A stretch of DNA of 64,000 bases from Rhynchonema sp. JSB1_4 (GCA_030248065.1 JASAMV010005932.1:1-64000), one strand, 5' to 3'; shown: positions 20,652 through 32,442, counted from the stretch's first letter. Made by a program: numbers and translations. The notes: generated by a model not told the origin, from the letters alone.

Positions 20652-23090
20652 ATGTCTCCCCAGTACCCATTGTCTTGTATGTTTGTTTCGTTGCTGCTTG
20701 TGACATCCGGGTGGTCGGAAACACTCGAACAAGTGGTCGATGGTCATTATGATCCGACTGAGGGGGAAAACAAGAAATATGAATTGAAGGAAATGCGTGG
20801 GAAAGGGTAATCTTCTTAAAGGTGCTGGTCAACAACCCAACGACTTCGTTTAATCGTGGGGGCAGTGCACCTGAACAAAGGTGGAATATCGTGTTACTCG
20901 ACCCTGACTTGGGGAGTCGATTGGTTGCTTCCTGATGTTTCACGGCCGGGTTGAAGTTTGCCCCTCAGTGAAAAAATGCAAAAATTATGCCGGGTTTCCA
21001 TGGAAAGGACAATTCGCGGCAACGTTTAATAATTTCAGAATATCAAGCACCAACGTTTGTTTCATCAGTATGATATACAGCTTTGCAGGAAACAGCTTGT
21101 ATCCTGAAGGAAAAGTCTTTTGGTGTTTTTTGGCCACCGTTTTCTTCGCCGATAATTTTAACCATCTGCGATTGACCAGCAAATCTGTTGATCGGACACA
21201 AAAATCCTCTAATTACTGTGTACATAACCTGTGCTTTTGAGTTCTTTGCACCAAATACAGCTAACGCAATAATTCGGACAACATGCGCAAGTCGGTCATT
21301 ATGGGCGTGCGCGACCACAAAAAAGACAAAACATTTTTGAGTGCTCGAATCTGCACGTTGTTTTTGAGCGCGCGCGCTGATAATGACCGACTTGCGCCGA
21401 ATTATTGTATTAGCTGTGTTTGGTGCAGAGAGCTCAAAAGCACAGGTTATGTACACAGTAATTAGAGGATTTTTGTGTCCGATCAACACATTTGCTGGTC
21501 AATCGCAGATGCTTAAAATTATCGGCGAAGAAAACGGTGACCAAAAAGCACCAGGTTTTTGGAACTAAATGTGTTCTCATTTAGGATGCAAGCTGTTTCC
21601 TGCAAAGTTGTATATCATACCGATGAAATAAATGTTTGTGCTTGATATTCTGAAATTATTAAACGTCGCCGTCAATTGTGCTTTCCACGGGAAGCCGGCA
21701 TAACTTTTGCATTTTTTCACTGAGGGGCAAACTTCAACCTGGCCGTGAAACATCAGGAAGCAACGAATCGACTCTCCAAGTCAAAGTCGAGTAACACGAT
21801 ATCCCACCTTTCTTAATGTGCACTGCCCCCAAGATTAAGCGAGGTCGATGGGTTGTTGACCAGCAGCTTTAAAGTCAAGTGTGCACACGCAATGTCGGTG
21901 TCGATTAAAACAATCATTCCGACAGGTCTTACGGAATAGTACGTCGAGCGATAAATGACGAAACGGGCAAACAAGTGGCCATCAAAATTGTCATCTTGAA
22001 AGTTGAGAGTGACGAAGAACTTTACGTCAATGAAGTTCTTGTCATGAAACGCATTGCTCATCCGAACATCATCAAGTACTACGAGGCAACTCACTTGTTG
22101 TCCGTCTTCACAAGCGCGTGAGACATCATTTCCAGAGCTACTCAACCACAGTCGATGAAAATGGGTACGCAACGGCAAATGCGGTTCGAACGAAATTAGC
22201 AACAACCACATTTGAACAGAAAGGACTGTGGATCGTGATGGAATACATGGACACCGATCTTTACCATTTATGGGCCACAAGCGAAACCTACCTGGGTGGT
22301 TGGAAATAGAATGGAAGACTTTGAAGACCACCATCTGGCTTATGTCGTCCGTGAAGTGCTTGATGCATTGATATATCTGCACGGGTTTGTGCCACACCGA
22401 ACACACACACACACAAGTTGCCATTGTGGCAAACGCGGCGTGATGTTTCAGACAAGGCTTCAGTCACTGCGACGTGTACAAGCGCAACATTATGCTCAAC
22501 ACCGCTGCCGAGGTGAAACTGATCGATTTTGGCAAATCCGGTGCCAAAGATTGCGTGAGTTAATGGTAACCACAACATTGATATGTCTCGCGACAAGTTT
22601 AATCGTGGTAAATTTTATCGATATTTCGGCAAACAAACGCCATTTTCTTCTTTTTCATCCAGGTTCCGTACAAGGATGTCGAGCAGACGCATCGATGGTT
22701 GGTCAACATTTGCAAGACTCGAACGAGCATTATGGGCGATGATCCGACAGCTCTCATAGCACGTTCGTTTGGTCGTGTTGTACATACGTTCTGGCTCCGT
22801 CGTAGTATCAGATACCGCCATGAACTGTTACTTTTTATCGTACAATATATTCTCGGCACAAAAATACTGCACAACGCATACATAACTTTAGTCTGGCAGG
22901 ATTTCGGTCATGCTTCGATCAACTAAAGTCCGAGACTGACCAGATAGCGACCCAGTTCACTCATGAGCACGCAGTCGGTGTGTTCGACGCTCTCCGTACG
23001 CACGAATGGATAGGAACGGCGGACAAGACTGGACTTGATGTCGTTGTGAAAAGGAGACTACCCCTTCATAATTTTGGTTTTTTTGACTGA
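20652..23090 (+). pseudogene. secreted kinase-like gene, copy 1 (frameshifted)
   Basis: Exons: 20652-20806, 21926-22085, 22136-22384, 22452-22554, 22663-22771, 22900-23090. Exon 1 encodes a signal peptide (MSPQYPLSCMFVSLLLVTSG) and a linker ending KKYELKEMRGKG. The glycine loop continues GSYGIVRRA across intron 1, then VAIK, the alpha-C NE, WIVMEYMDTDL, and HCDVYKRNIMLN in place of HRDxKxxN. LIDFG is intact. The end is THEWIGTADKTGL plus a longer tail. Exon 3 is 249 bp where phase requires 2 mod 3, so a frameshift lies near 22300 (stop at 22309-22311 in the entering frame). The exon 2 donor is GC (gag|gcaact) instead of GT. Intron 1 contains the 1-kb foldback element 20820-21868. One dead exon in an otherwise open gene suggests recent inactivation or an assembly error. 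Confidence 0.75.
20820..21868. mobile_element. TTAA-flanked foldback element, copy 1
   Basis: A near-complete palindrome. The arms start AGGTGCTGGTCAACAACCC and run about 500 bp to the centre. It is flanked by TTAA (20816-20819 and 21869-21872). Copy 2 is at 40955-42037. TTAA duplication is characteristic of piggyBac-type transposition. No coding frame. It inserted 9 bp after the donor of exon 1 of kinase-like copy 1. Confidence 0.87.
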
Positions 23091-23284
23091 GAAACTGGTT
23101 GCGTTTTGGAATTGGCTAGGAGGAACATAAAACGTCCAGTGATTTCTTCGACGGTTCATCACATCTGTTGTGTTTGCACCGTTTTGCTGCGTTTTTTCTT
23201 TTTTTGTTGCTAAAATCAAAATGAACGTAAAACATTGTGCTGGATCTGCAAGTTCACGGAGTAATTTTTTTCTATTACTGAACG

Positions 23285-25400
23285 ATGTTCGCTGCCGCAA
23301 TGTCTCCCCAGTACCCATTGTCTTGTGTGTTTGTTTCGTTGCTGTTTGTGACATCCGGGTGGTCGGACACACTCGAACAAGTGGTCGATGGTCATTACGA
23401 TCCAAGTGAGGGTGAACACAAGAAATATGAATTGAATAGTAAGGGACTACTTGGACGTGGGTAAGTGTCATCATCGATGAGCCACTGCCCATTAACGCCC
23501 ATTGTGAACGCGCAGAATTGTTATTCACCTTTTGTCAGCGCTTTCGGCAAAGTCTATGAGGCTGTGCACATTGCCACCAGCACCAAGGTGGCAATCAAAG
23601 TAATTGAAGTCACAGATGCGGGAAAAGAAATGATAGTCGTCAATGAAATTCAAGTCACCGAAGCCATGCACAACAAAAATCTTATCCACTACCATGAGGT
23701 TAGCGGGTGACCGCAAAAATGCCCTGCAGACGCGCGACCTAGCCGATCGCGCTATTGGTACATCAATATATCGAGCTTCGTCCAAAATAATGATCATTTT
23801 TTCTCCCTTGGTCGTCGAAGTGTCTAAATATAAGCGTGTTTGAGGCTTGAGCCCAATAATAGGTCAAAAAATTGCAGGGCAGCAATACTTTTTGTACACC
23901 ACAGCGAACTTACAATAATATCCCGATCCAAAGCACTCGGTATGTACTATACGTCTAGCAATGTCAACAATTTTTTAAGAGCTACGCAATCACCAAGAAG
24001 ACTCCCACGAGCGCAATTTGGAAACTGTTCGGTCACTATGAAAAAAAGAAAGTTTGGATCGTGCTGGAGTACATGGACATCGACTTTGCACGATTATTGT
24101 GGAACAAACACGGTGGTCTGAAAAGAGAACACCTAGCTTACATCATCCGTGAAATGCTGGATGGATTGATCTACTTGCATCGGTTCGTCTTAGTGATAAC
24201 GAAACTCAATGATAAGTTTGTAAACATCAGTGACATTTCAGAAAGGGATTTGGTCACGGGGACATATGGGTGCGGAACGTCATGCTGAATCACTTGGCCG
24301 AAGTCAAATTGATCGATCTTGGGCTGGCCAGCAAGAAAGGAACCGTCAGTGTTGTACAACTTTCTCGGTCATATGTATTCTACATTTGCACAAGGGGCAT
24401 TGCCATATGAGTAACAGATCGTCACTTCGATGCAGCAAAAACTGCAACATTACATACTGTACATGTATACGTACATACTGTATGTACTTCCAAAATAGGT
24501 AGCTTGCTCGCTTGATGTTATAAGCGTTTCAGAAGAGAAACTGGGATCTGGCGGCCTTAAGCAATATCGGACATACTTATTTGTTGGACAACGACCTGCC
24601 AGGCATAATAACTACTCCATCGGACGAGGAATCCGATTTGATGACAGGTTGTTGCATTTTAGCAATCTTTTTGGTTTTCTGACTGCCACCGAAGTTTTCC
24701 ACTTAAAGCTCCCCGCTGAATTGAGCCCTCGGTGAGTCTACGTGCAAATTTATGGGCTAAACGCCCCCGGGGATCCAATTGGATTTATTCTTTTCTGGAC
24801 CACGACTTTTTAAACCAACGGTAAACTTCACAAGACCGTGCATTGTTGGTCAGTGACGAATACACATATCGCACTTTTCTGTTGTTTTGCGAGTGTTTTA
24901 CCACGTTTAGCTGAAGATCCTCATAATCGGGTTCACGTACGCTATCAGAATGTCAAAATACTGCCGTCCCTACTAACAATGCTGACCTCCGCATAAAGCC
25001 CCCGAGGGCTGTATGTGGAAACGTTTGAATTCGAATTTGAATTAAAGTGGAACTAGAATTGGATTTTTTCCTTTTCCTCGGAATTCCTAGTTTTTACCAA
25101 GTTTCGCTTCGAGTCCCCGGGCTTCAGGTGGAAAACTCCGGTATGTGATGCCCGAATTAAACAACTGCAATGCCACTGTGTTGTGTGTGACACATGAGGC
25201 CGATTGAGGTGTCTGTAGGAAAAGAATGATGTATATTTTCAGACTTCTGGCGTGCCAGTGAACCATTATTGGAATTATCACATAATGGAGCACTGGCCGC
25301 ATTCGAACAACTGCGAGCGCACCAATGGATAGCAACGGCTGACAAATCTGGGCTCGCTGACGTGATTGTTACTGCAGAACCGATTGAAATACCGATCTAG
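23285..25400 (+). CDS. secreted compact pseudokinase-like protein, copy 2 (intact)
   Basis: Six exons: 23285-23460 (ATG at 23285, or 23300 as in copies 1 and 3), 23539-23698, 23980-24182, 24242-24344, 24533-24647, 25243-25400. All phases match, giving 304 or 299 residues. An N-terminal signal peptide (MSPQYPLSCVFVSLLFVTSG) precedes the kinase fold: GRGAFGKVYEAVH, KVAIKVIEV, VVNE, VWIVLEYMDID, LIYLH. The catalytic loop reads HGDIWVRNVMLN: HRD Arg is Gly and the catalytic Lys is Trp. DFG is DLG. Only about 38 residues separate DLG from the C-terminal module (GALAAFEQLRAHQWIATADKSGLADVI). Introns 4 and 5 hold no extra exon, so the activation segment with APE and most of the C-lobe are absent. 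Predicted secreted pseudokinase; the partner is unknown. It starts 194 bp after copy 1 ends, compatible with an operon. Confidence 0.82.
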
Positions 25401-25724
25401 GAAGAATATCGTAGACCAACGTGCCCTGTTTGAGTTTTTCAAGCGGTTTTTCATTGCTCTGTCTCCAATTTTTTAATGTCCTTTTGTCGCAGCTCTTGCA
25501 CACTAGTCGTCTGACTAAAGTATTGCTGCTTAAAAAAGTTTGTGAGTCAATCAATTTGTATACACAGCTCTTTGTCAACTATATGTAACTGTCACATTAT
25601 GGGTCAATTATGTCCCAAGCAATCACTCCGTGCGTGCCCTTTTGATGGGCTAATGCGTTTCCATGAAAAACGACTGTCGTTGTTTTATCTTGTTCAAGTC
25701 CAAAAACAGAGGTTCACACGCACC

Positions 25725-27249
25725 ATGTATCCCAGACACCAGTTATCGTGTCTGCTTGCTTCGTTGCTGTTTGTGACGTCCGGGTGGTCGGAAACACTCG
25801 AACAAGTCGTCGATGGTCATTATGATCCGACTGAGGGTGAACATAAGAAATATGAATTGAAAGAAATGCGTGGAGAGGGGTAAGTGGCCCGAAAATTTGT
25901 GAACTCTGAACCGCCACACCAAACGTATGCTCCCGGAAGGACTCGAACCTCCGACCTCCCAGCCACCAGGCCTGGACAGCCAGTTGCTCTACCAACTGAG
26001 CTACGGGAACGCCGTCTGGCTGCGGCTCAAAGTTGCACTTATACCCATGCAACCGTGCAGACACACACTGCTTTGCACGCCACACGCTACACGTTGCGCT
26101 GGCTAGCAGACTTCCAGTCCACAAATTGAGCGGATTTGCGGCATCGTCCTAAAATACGGCCACGATGTTCATGTACATAATTTGTCAGCAACTGCGGCCA
26201 GGTGTATCGCGCCATAGATATTCTCACTTGCAAACAAATGGCAATCAAGACCATTAAGATGGAAGGGCTCGGAGACCAAACAGAAACGCAAGCCGCCAAT
26301 GAAATTCACCTTATGAAACCTCGATCATCCAAACATCATCAAGTACTATAAAGTTAGTGTTCACATGTCTTTTGTCAGGATTTGTGGCACAAACGATCAT
26401 ACGTTTAGAGCTACGTAATCAGCACCACCGAGAGACTAAGTGCACCACGGTCACTACTCCTGCGCTTTTATGGCGATGCCGATATGAAACCAAAAATGTT
26501 GTGGATCGTAATGGAGTACATGGACATCAACTTGGAAGAATTCTTGCGACACGTAAACAGAGATGATCTCATAGAAGGACACTTGGCGTACGTCAGTCGC
26601 GAAGTGTTAAATGGATTGATATATTTGCATCGGTGAGCAATGAGGGAAGAGAACACTTCGAGGGACCTGTTCTTTCGTTCTGTCACATGATTTCTATACA
26701 ACCCGCAAACTATGAGTGAATGAAACAAACAATGTTTCAGCAACGGCTTAATCCACCGTGATCTCAACTTGTTGAATATTATGCTCAACGAGAGAGCTGA
26801 CGTGAAATTGATTGATTTTGGACGTGCGACTGATGCGCGGGTGTTTGTTTGACAATGTTCAGTCAATCAAGCTTTGTTGTGTTAATCCATGATGTTTCAG
26901 CACGCGGGGGGCAAGCAAGATGTTGAACATTTTGGCAACTTGATTCAACACGAGCTTTGTGAATGGATGGTTGCGCACTCTGGCTCGATGGCAGGTTATT
27001 CCAAGCATCAACTGCTCGTAAAGTCAACCGTGTCTGCTAAATCGCAGATGACCGTCGTAGTAAGTGGCATGACAGTCGTGCATGTATGATAAATATGGTC
27101 AGTTTTCAGATTTCTCGGAAAAAGCCAATAAATTGAAGCACTCGCGACATGGTGCGCTTGCCGCTTTTGAACAGCTCCGAAAGCACGAATGGATTGCAAC
27201 GGCGGACAAAACTGGTCTGGCAGACGTCATTGCCGCTATGATTGGGTGA
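25725..27249 (+). pseudogene. secreted kinase-like gene, copy 3 (frameshifted)
   Basis: Exons: 25725-25879, 26189-26352, 26409-26632, 26741-26840, 26901-26994, 27110-27249. The signal peptide (MYPRHQLSCLLASLLFVTSG) and linker match copies 1 and 2. The kinase part shows GEG/NCGQVYRA, MAIKTIKM, ANE, WIVMEYMDINLEEFL, LIYLHRNGLIHRDLNLLN (HRD kept, catalytic Lys is Asn) and LIDFGRA. An alpha-F-like DVEHFGNLIQHEL comes only about 15 residues after DFG, then HEWIATADKTGLADVIAAM. Exon 2 is 164 bp (others 160). The frame changes between LMK and LDHPNIIKYY near 26318, giving an early stop. All other exons are in phase. About 291 residues if the shift is an assembly error. Intron 1 contains a tRNA-like sequence on the opposite strand. 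Confidence 0.75.
25929..26010 (-). tRNA. tRNA-like sequence, probably tRNA pseudogene or SINE head
   Basis: On the minus strand, GTTCCCG pairs with CGGGAGC as a 7-bp acceptor stem (one G-T). A D-arm of the form TAGCTCAGTTGGTAGAGCA follows, and a perfect T-arm GGAGG-TTCGAGT-CCTTC. The anticodon region is about 10 nt too long and contains CTGG-CTGT-CCAG. A standard 5-bp/7-nt anticodon arm does not form, so I assign no amino acid. Either an anticodon-loop intron or decay could explain it. It has no T-run terminator directly after the 3' end. It lies in intron 1 of kinase-like copy 3, in the opposite direction. Confidence 0.55.
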
Positions 27250-27863
27250 AAGAGTTTCAGAGCGTCGCTCGCGTGTGAATTATAATGTTTGAAACTGTTC
27301 GCTCATACAATCTGATACCGATTTGATGGTTGTTGGTGCCTGATATTTTTTACTTTTTTCACAACTCGGACAACCATATGCATAAAGATTATGTTTCAAC
27401 TCAGCAAGTGGTCTGCAGCCCGGGGACAGGCTCCGCTTACGCTCTTGTTCTTTTTTTGGAGAATTTGGGCCATTAGGTTCCTATCTCTGTTTCAACACGG
27501 CTGAAACAGAATTAGAAATGTCGAGCCACCACCATTGCGACGGACGACCAATTGGCACTGAGATGGTATTTCTTAATTAGCTTGTTTTTTGTTCAATGCC
27601 AATTACTTCCGGTAAAACTTTTTTCAATTTTATTTCATCTCCAAAAAAACCAATTTCCAGAAAGCGGAGAGAACAGATATGGGATATTTCAGCGTGTAGA
27701 TATCAGTTTATTCAAATTCAATTCGGTCACATTGTGTGTTCACGCAGTGTTGTTTCGTTGCTCCTGAGGGTCCATTGGTTGCACGATCGAACTAACTTCC
27801 TTGCCATTGAAAGCCATTCCCGTGCCTGAAAATGTGAAATATATGACATGACACGATTTTGCC
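27250..27863. other. convergent intergenic region
   Basis: The kinase-like array (plus) and the ENPP array (minus) end here facing each other. The only coding candidate is an alternative last ENPP exon at 27740-27825 on the minus strand (acceptor ttttcag, phase 2, open to a stop). Otherwise nothing is seen. Confidence 0.55.
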
Positions 27864-28149
<286 letters not shown>

Positions 28150-28159
28150 GGGAGAGTGA

Positions 28160-31100
28160 CTAACCGATTTTGATGTTTGTTGCTTGATGGGCCTGTTGTT
28201 GAGCATTCACAACTCGTTCGGCCACTTTTTCATCCAAAATGGCCGTGACCCTTTCCCATGAGGCATCGCTGGGCGCGGGGTCAAGTGACATGAGTGCACA
28301 GATCAACAAATAAAGGTCCAACGTCTGGAATGTCCCCTCTGTGATCTCGTGTCCGCGTTTGAACGCCGAACCGGACGCGATGAAGATGGGACGCATCAGA
28401 TGGTCACTCGTGTCGTAGCCGTGACCGCCCTTCTTGGTGGTCGGCTGTGAAACAAGAGTAAATCAGGCCAATACTAATGATGTCAACGCGACTGTCAGTG
28501 TTTCGTGCACACGCAGCTGGAACTGTGCGTCTGCTATGCAGCACACGGCGGATGCGTTCAAACTAAGCGCGACGACAGCAGCCCTAAATAACACACATGG
28601 ATAGCGCGACGACAACAGACATCCTAGTGTGTTTGCACCAAAACACAGGCACTAGCTGCGTTGACCAACACTAGTATGGGCCGAATTTAAAGGCCAGAGC
28701 GCAACTACATATGATTGAATGTTTCAGTGAACTCACCCCTTTTGTGCTGAATGCACTACCCGGATCGGCGACGAGCAATATTCCCCGTATTCGGTCGTTG
28801 TGCTTGTAATGCCATCGATCTGGTATCTCATCCTTGGGATACGCCGTTGAACCGTTGAGGGCTTGCAGAACGGACAGGGCTGCTTGCTCTTGGCCTGAAA
28901 ACAATGACGTTGCTTCGTTCATAGGCGCATTATTATTTGAACGCCATTGCACTTCAGACAGATATTGCATTTGGCTGGAATGTTGAACCTCAAACCCAGC
29001 ACAAAGTCGATCAGACCAGATACTGTAACCTGATCACCATGGTTGCTATAACCCGATTCGGCAGGGACACGCATGGGTCACTCACCACCACAGCAGCACC
29101 GAATATACGATCATCATCGTCAGTGTGAGAGCACCATAAGGTCGCGTGATCCCGCAAAAGGAAACACGAACCAGCGGTTTGGTGCTCGCTTACTGTATAT
29201 ACACATACCTGGCACCGGATCGATCTGCACGATGGCTGTGCGCACTGATCTGATCGTATACAAATGGTCATTGCGCGGTACGATCACGGTCTTGGTGATT
29301 GTGCGCATGCCGTGATCACCGAGCAGCACAATATCGATTTGGTTCGGCCAGAGATTCAATGAAACCAGATTCGACATGATTCGACCGAGACAATCGTTGA
29401 GCTCCAGCAATGTGCGCAGGATCTCGGGCGCATCCGGGCCGAATCTGCGCGAAAAACACAGAAGGCTGGATCAACTTTGAGGGCAAGTCTTTTGGCATGG
29501 ACTTGGTTTGGCCACGGGCAAATTTTGGTTGAGCTGTGTTTTCTGATAGCGTTGGCGCACTGATTTCGGCCAGCGCAAAAGTTGTACGGTGGTCGAAGTT
29601 AGTGCGCCCCTCTTCCATGACAAAATACAGCAGGACCAAAACTTGTCCATGCCAATGGACTTGCCCTCAAAGTTAATTGATATGGCCCAAAGCTTTGGGT
29701 GGTGAAAAAATAGCGGGAAACTCGCGTGACCGTCAAAGCATCTATGAATAATATGAATAATATATATAATATATAATATATAATAATATGAATGGATGGT
29801 CCGCTTACGTCAGCATCATTGACCAAATGTAACGAACTTGCCCAATCTTCTTTACACATTCCCACATTCAAACCCGACCAACATACTTGTGTCCGGCGGC
29901 GTCCGGTTCAGTGAAATACATGAGCATCAACTGGACATCGGCGTGGAACCAATTCTTAAGAATGTTGACTCGATCGTCACAATCGGTGTTGGGACTGAAC
30001 GGGATACCGGCCGGGATGGAGTAGTTGTTCACGTGCAGACCACAGCCGACGAACAGACACGCGACCTGAAGATCGGCTAATTCTAATGTCGTCAACACTC
30101 AAGTCGTCGCTATCGGCGCTGGAAGTGTCAGCGTTGCGTTTGCCAAGCCAAAGTGGTTTCCGTGTGTATCCATCAATGTTACTTTGCTGATACGGCTTCC
30201 AGGAGACCGTTTTTCGTCTTTTTTTTCACATGCGCCAATAGCAAAGAGGGTTTCATTCTAAACCTTACGGCTCTACACAAAGCATGAATATGAACAATTG
30301 CCGAGTTTTTTTGTGTGTTCCACCTTAACAATAGGCAAAAAAAATTTTAGGTGTACTAATTTGCAAAATGAATGGTGCCGTTTCAAACAACGCTCAAACA
30401 TTCAACTCTGCATCATTCTGTCGAAAACGCCAATCAACGTGTCAACGCTGTCGTCAAATGCACGCCGACGACCAAACTAATTCCTGAAACCGGGAAATAA
30501 CAGCACTCAATGGGCGCAACACTAACTTTCGCCGGATCCTTCTGTTTCGCATACGAGTTCCAGACGGGTTCCCCGCCGAAGTAGCGTCCATCTTTCGGGT
30601 ACGGCACGAGTTTGTCGTCGTCTGGGTCGTAGAACACGTTGGTGACGATGCCATGCGATTCGACGTATAGTCCGGTGACCATTGACCAGTGATTGGGGAA
30701 GGTAGCCGTGGGGAAGACGCTGTCTATGCCGGTTGGCGCGTGCAGACCTGCCAGGGCCAGGGGAAGACTGAAGCACGCGTACCGTATGTATGTACATACA
30801 TAGGTGCAGAGCCACTTTTTACTGAATGGAATGTATCGATGAACTGTATAGTGATTATTTGTTTGTGTGAAACAGTGGTAATTATATATTTGCAATCAGC
30901 TTTATGTTACCATATCTTCCCTTTTGACACGCGCGTATGCGGAGTAAAACGTTACCATAATAATGTAGTGCTGGGCAAGCCCCAAAGGCCGCTTACATGT
31001 AGTATAGTAAATTTCTAATTTCGTTGCCTCATGCATTCTTACAGACGCAGGGAAACTCCTGTTCGAAGTCGAAGCAGGCAACAAGCTCAACACACAGTCA

Positions 31101-31851
31101 ACAAGCCACGCAGCTGGCTCGTGTGCGTTACGAATGTTTCAGCCACACAAGCTGTGTGTGTCAGCCGCGTGTGGCTTGTTCACTGTGTGTTGAGCTTGTT
31201 GCCTGCCTCGACTTCGAACGGGAGTTTCCCTGCGTCTGTAAGAATGCGTGAGGCAACGAAATTAGAAATTTACTATACTGTGCTCGAATCAGATCGTCAA
31301 ATTCTTCAACTCAATAAATTTTTTTCCTCCGCCCATTTGGGGCTGCATGAGTTTGATGAAGTGATCTGCGCAATGGGCGTGCGCTTCACAAGGCATTTTA
31401 CCTTGTCGTCGCTCATCTTGGGCCCCAAAGTCAATAAGTCGCCTAACCTTGTCGTCACAGTCACATGCACAGTATTATTTCTCGGGCTAATTTGGGGGTG
31501 CTGGACTTGACGGCAATGTTTGACGACCTGATTTTACGGCAGTACTACAATCGACGTTATCTTGCGCTGTGCTGCATGCCCGCACCAAGCAGCGCTGTCA
31601 ACAGGAAGTGAAAATTGACATTTCAGACTTGTATTAGGTAACCTACACGCACCATTCTGAATGAGTTTGTCGAAATGATTGGTCACACTTGCGTTCTTGT
31701 CCGTGTAGTCCTTCAATCTTGTCAAATAGTCCGCTCTGAATCCATCGAACGAAATCACCAACAGTCGGCGATCCGCAACCGATGTCAATGACGTCAGGGG
31801 CCACAAACTTGAGGCGTAAATAATTGCGGACAGCGACCAAAATGGCAGCAT
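28160..31851 (-). CDS. ENPP-family ectonucleotide phosphodiesterase, copy 1 (secreted form)
   Basis: Exons in gene order: 31653-31851, 30527-30747, 29887-30065, 29209-29444, 28737-28894, 28160-28444. They give 425 residues with all phases matching. A signal peptide ([15 protein letters not shown] start) precedes the alkaline-phosphatase-superfamily NPP domain. Zinc-site and nucleophile motifs are all present: [14 protein letters not shown] (nucleophile Thr), [23 protein letters not shown] and GGHGYD. There is no somatomedin-B or nuclease-like domain, as in ENPP4-7. It should hydrolyse phosphodiester or phospholipid-type substrates outside the cell; the substrate is not predictable. Unlike copies 2 and 3 it has no transmembrane exon. 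The stop overlaps a phase-1 donor (atcg|gttagt). Splicing across the (CA)n tract to 27740-27825 would give 452 residues, still without a membrane anchor. Confidence 0.9.
29470..29684. mobile_element. ATCAACTTTGAGGGCAAGTC inverted-repeat MITE
   Basis: The left arm ATCAACTTTGAGGGCAAGTC and the right arm are inverse copies, with internal words ('agtgcgcc', 'gttgagctgtgtt') shared with 14870-15440 and 6300-6510. It lies in the third intron of ENPP copy 1. Confidence 0.75.
31001..31279. mobile_element. TATAGTAAATTTC foldback MITE, copy 1
   Basis: A palindrome of about 270 bp. Its arms begin TATAGTAAATTTCTAATTTC and include 'cagacgcagggaaactcc'. The second copy is at 33433-33688. It lies in the first intron of ENPP copy 1. 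Confidence 0.88.
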
Positions 31852-32442
31852 TTTGCGTGCACTCAATTTTCTCAACCCAGACTAAATACAAAATATTGAA
31901 AAACTAGACACGCGCGTTCGTATGTCCACTTTTACTGTTAATGTCAACTTAATGTTCTGAACAAACTGGTTTACATGACAGCTTTTTCACACCAGCAGCA
32001 ATGCGCTTATACTAAAAGATTTTTTTTTACAAGAACTGAGTGAATGATTCGAATTACGGGGGTATCGATACCCACCATGTGTGTCACGGCTAAAACAGCG
32101 GCGGAAAAAATAGCAAAAGCACAGCCTTTCAAAAACAGCGGCCTACAACCGTGTACACTTACAGTATACGGTATATGTAGTACTTCAGGCAGAGTGTTGC
32201 CTGATTCCGCCTGAATCTTCGCCAACACACAAATCGCTCTTTTGTGCCCCGCTGTTTTGTCCGTACTGATCCATGCATATACCGGTTGTGCTACGGCACA
32301 CTACCGCATTCACGCACTGATTAACGGCAGGAGTTCAGTTGCACTTCATTATTGGCATATTATGCAAATTTACAAAATTTACAAATGCGGTTTGTGCCAA
32401 CAGAATTTTTGTAAAGCGGCAATGTGTCTTCTGAAATGACGT

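Noticed and set aside
22295..22310. A 14-15 nt intron (gtggttggaaatag) that might repair kinase-like copy 1
   Set aside because: It is too short for animal splicing, and removing it does not restore the correct frame.
25714..26124. Minus-strand frame with VAQLVEQ...GRRFESF
   Set aside because: This is the usual spurious translation of a tRNA-like sequence; the DNA folds as most of a tRNA.
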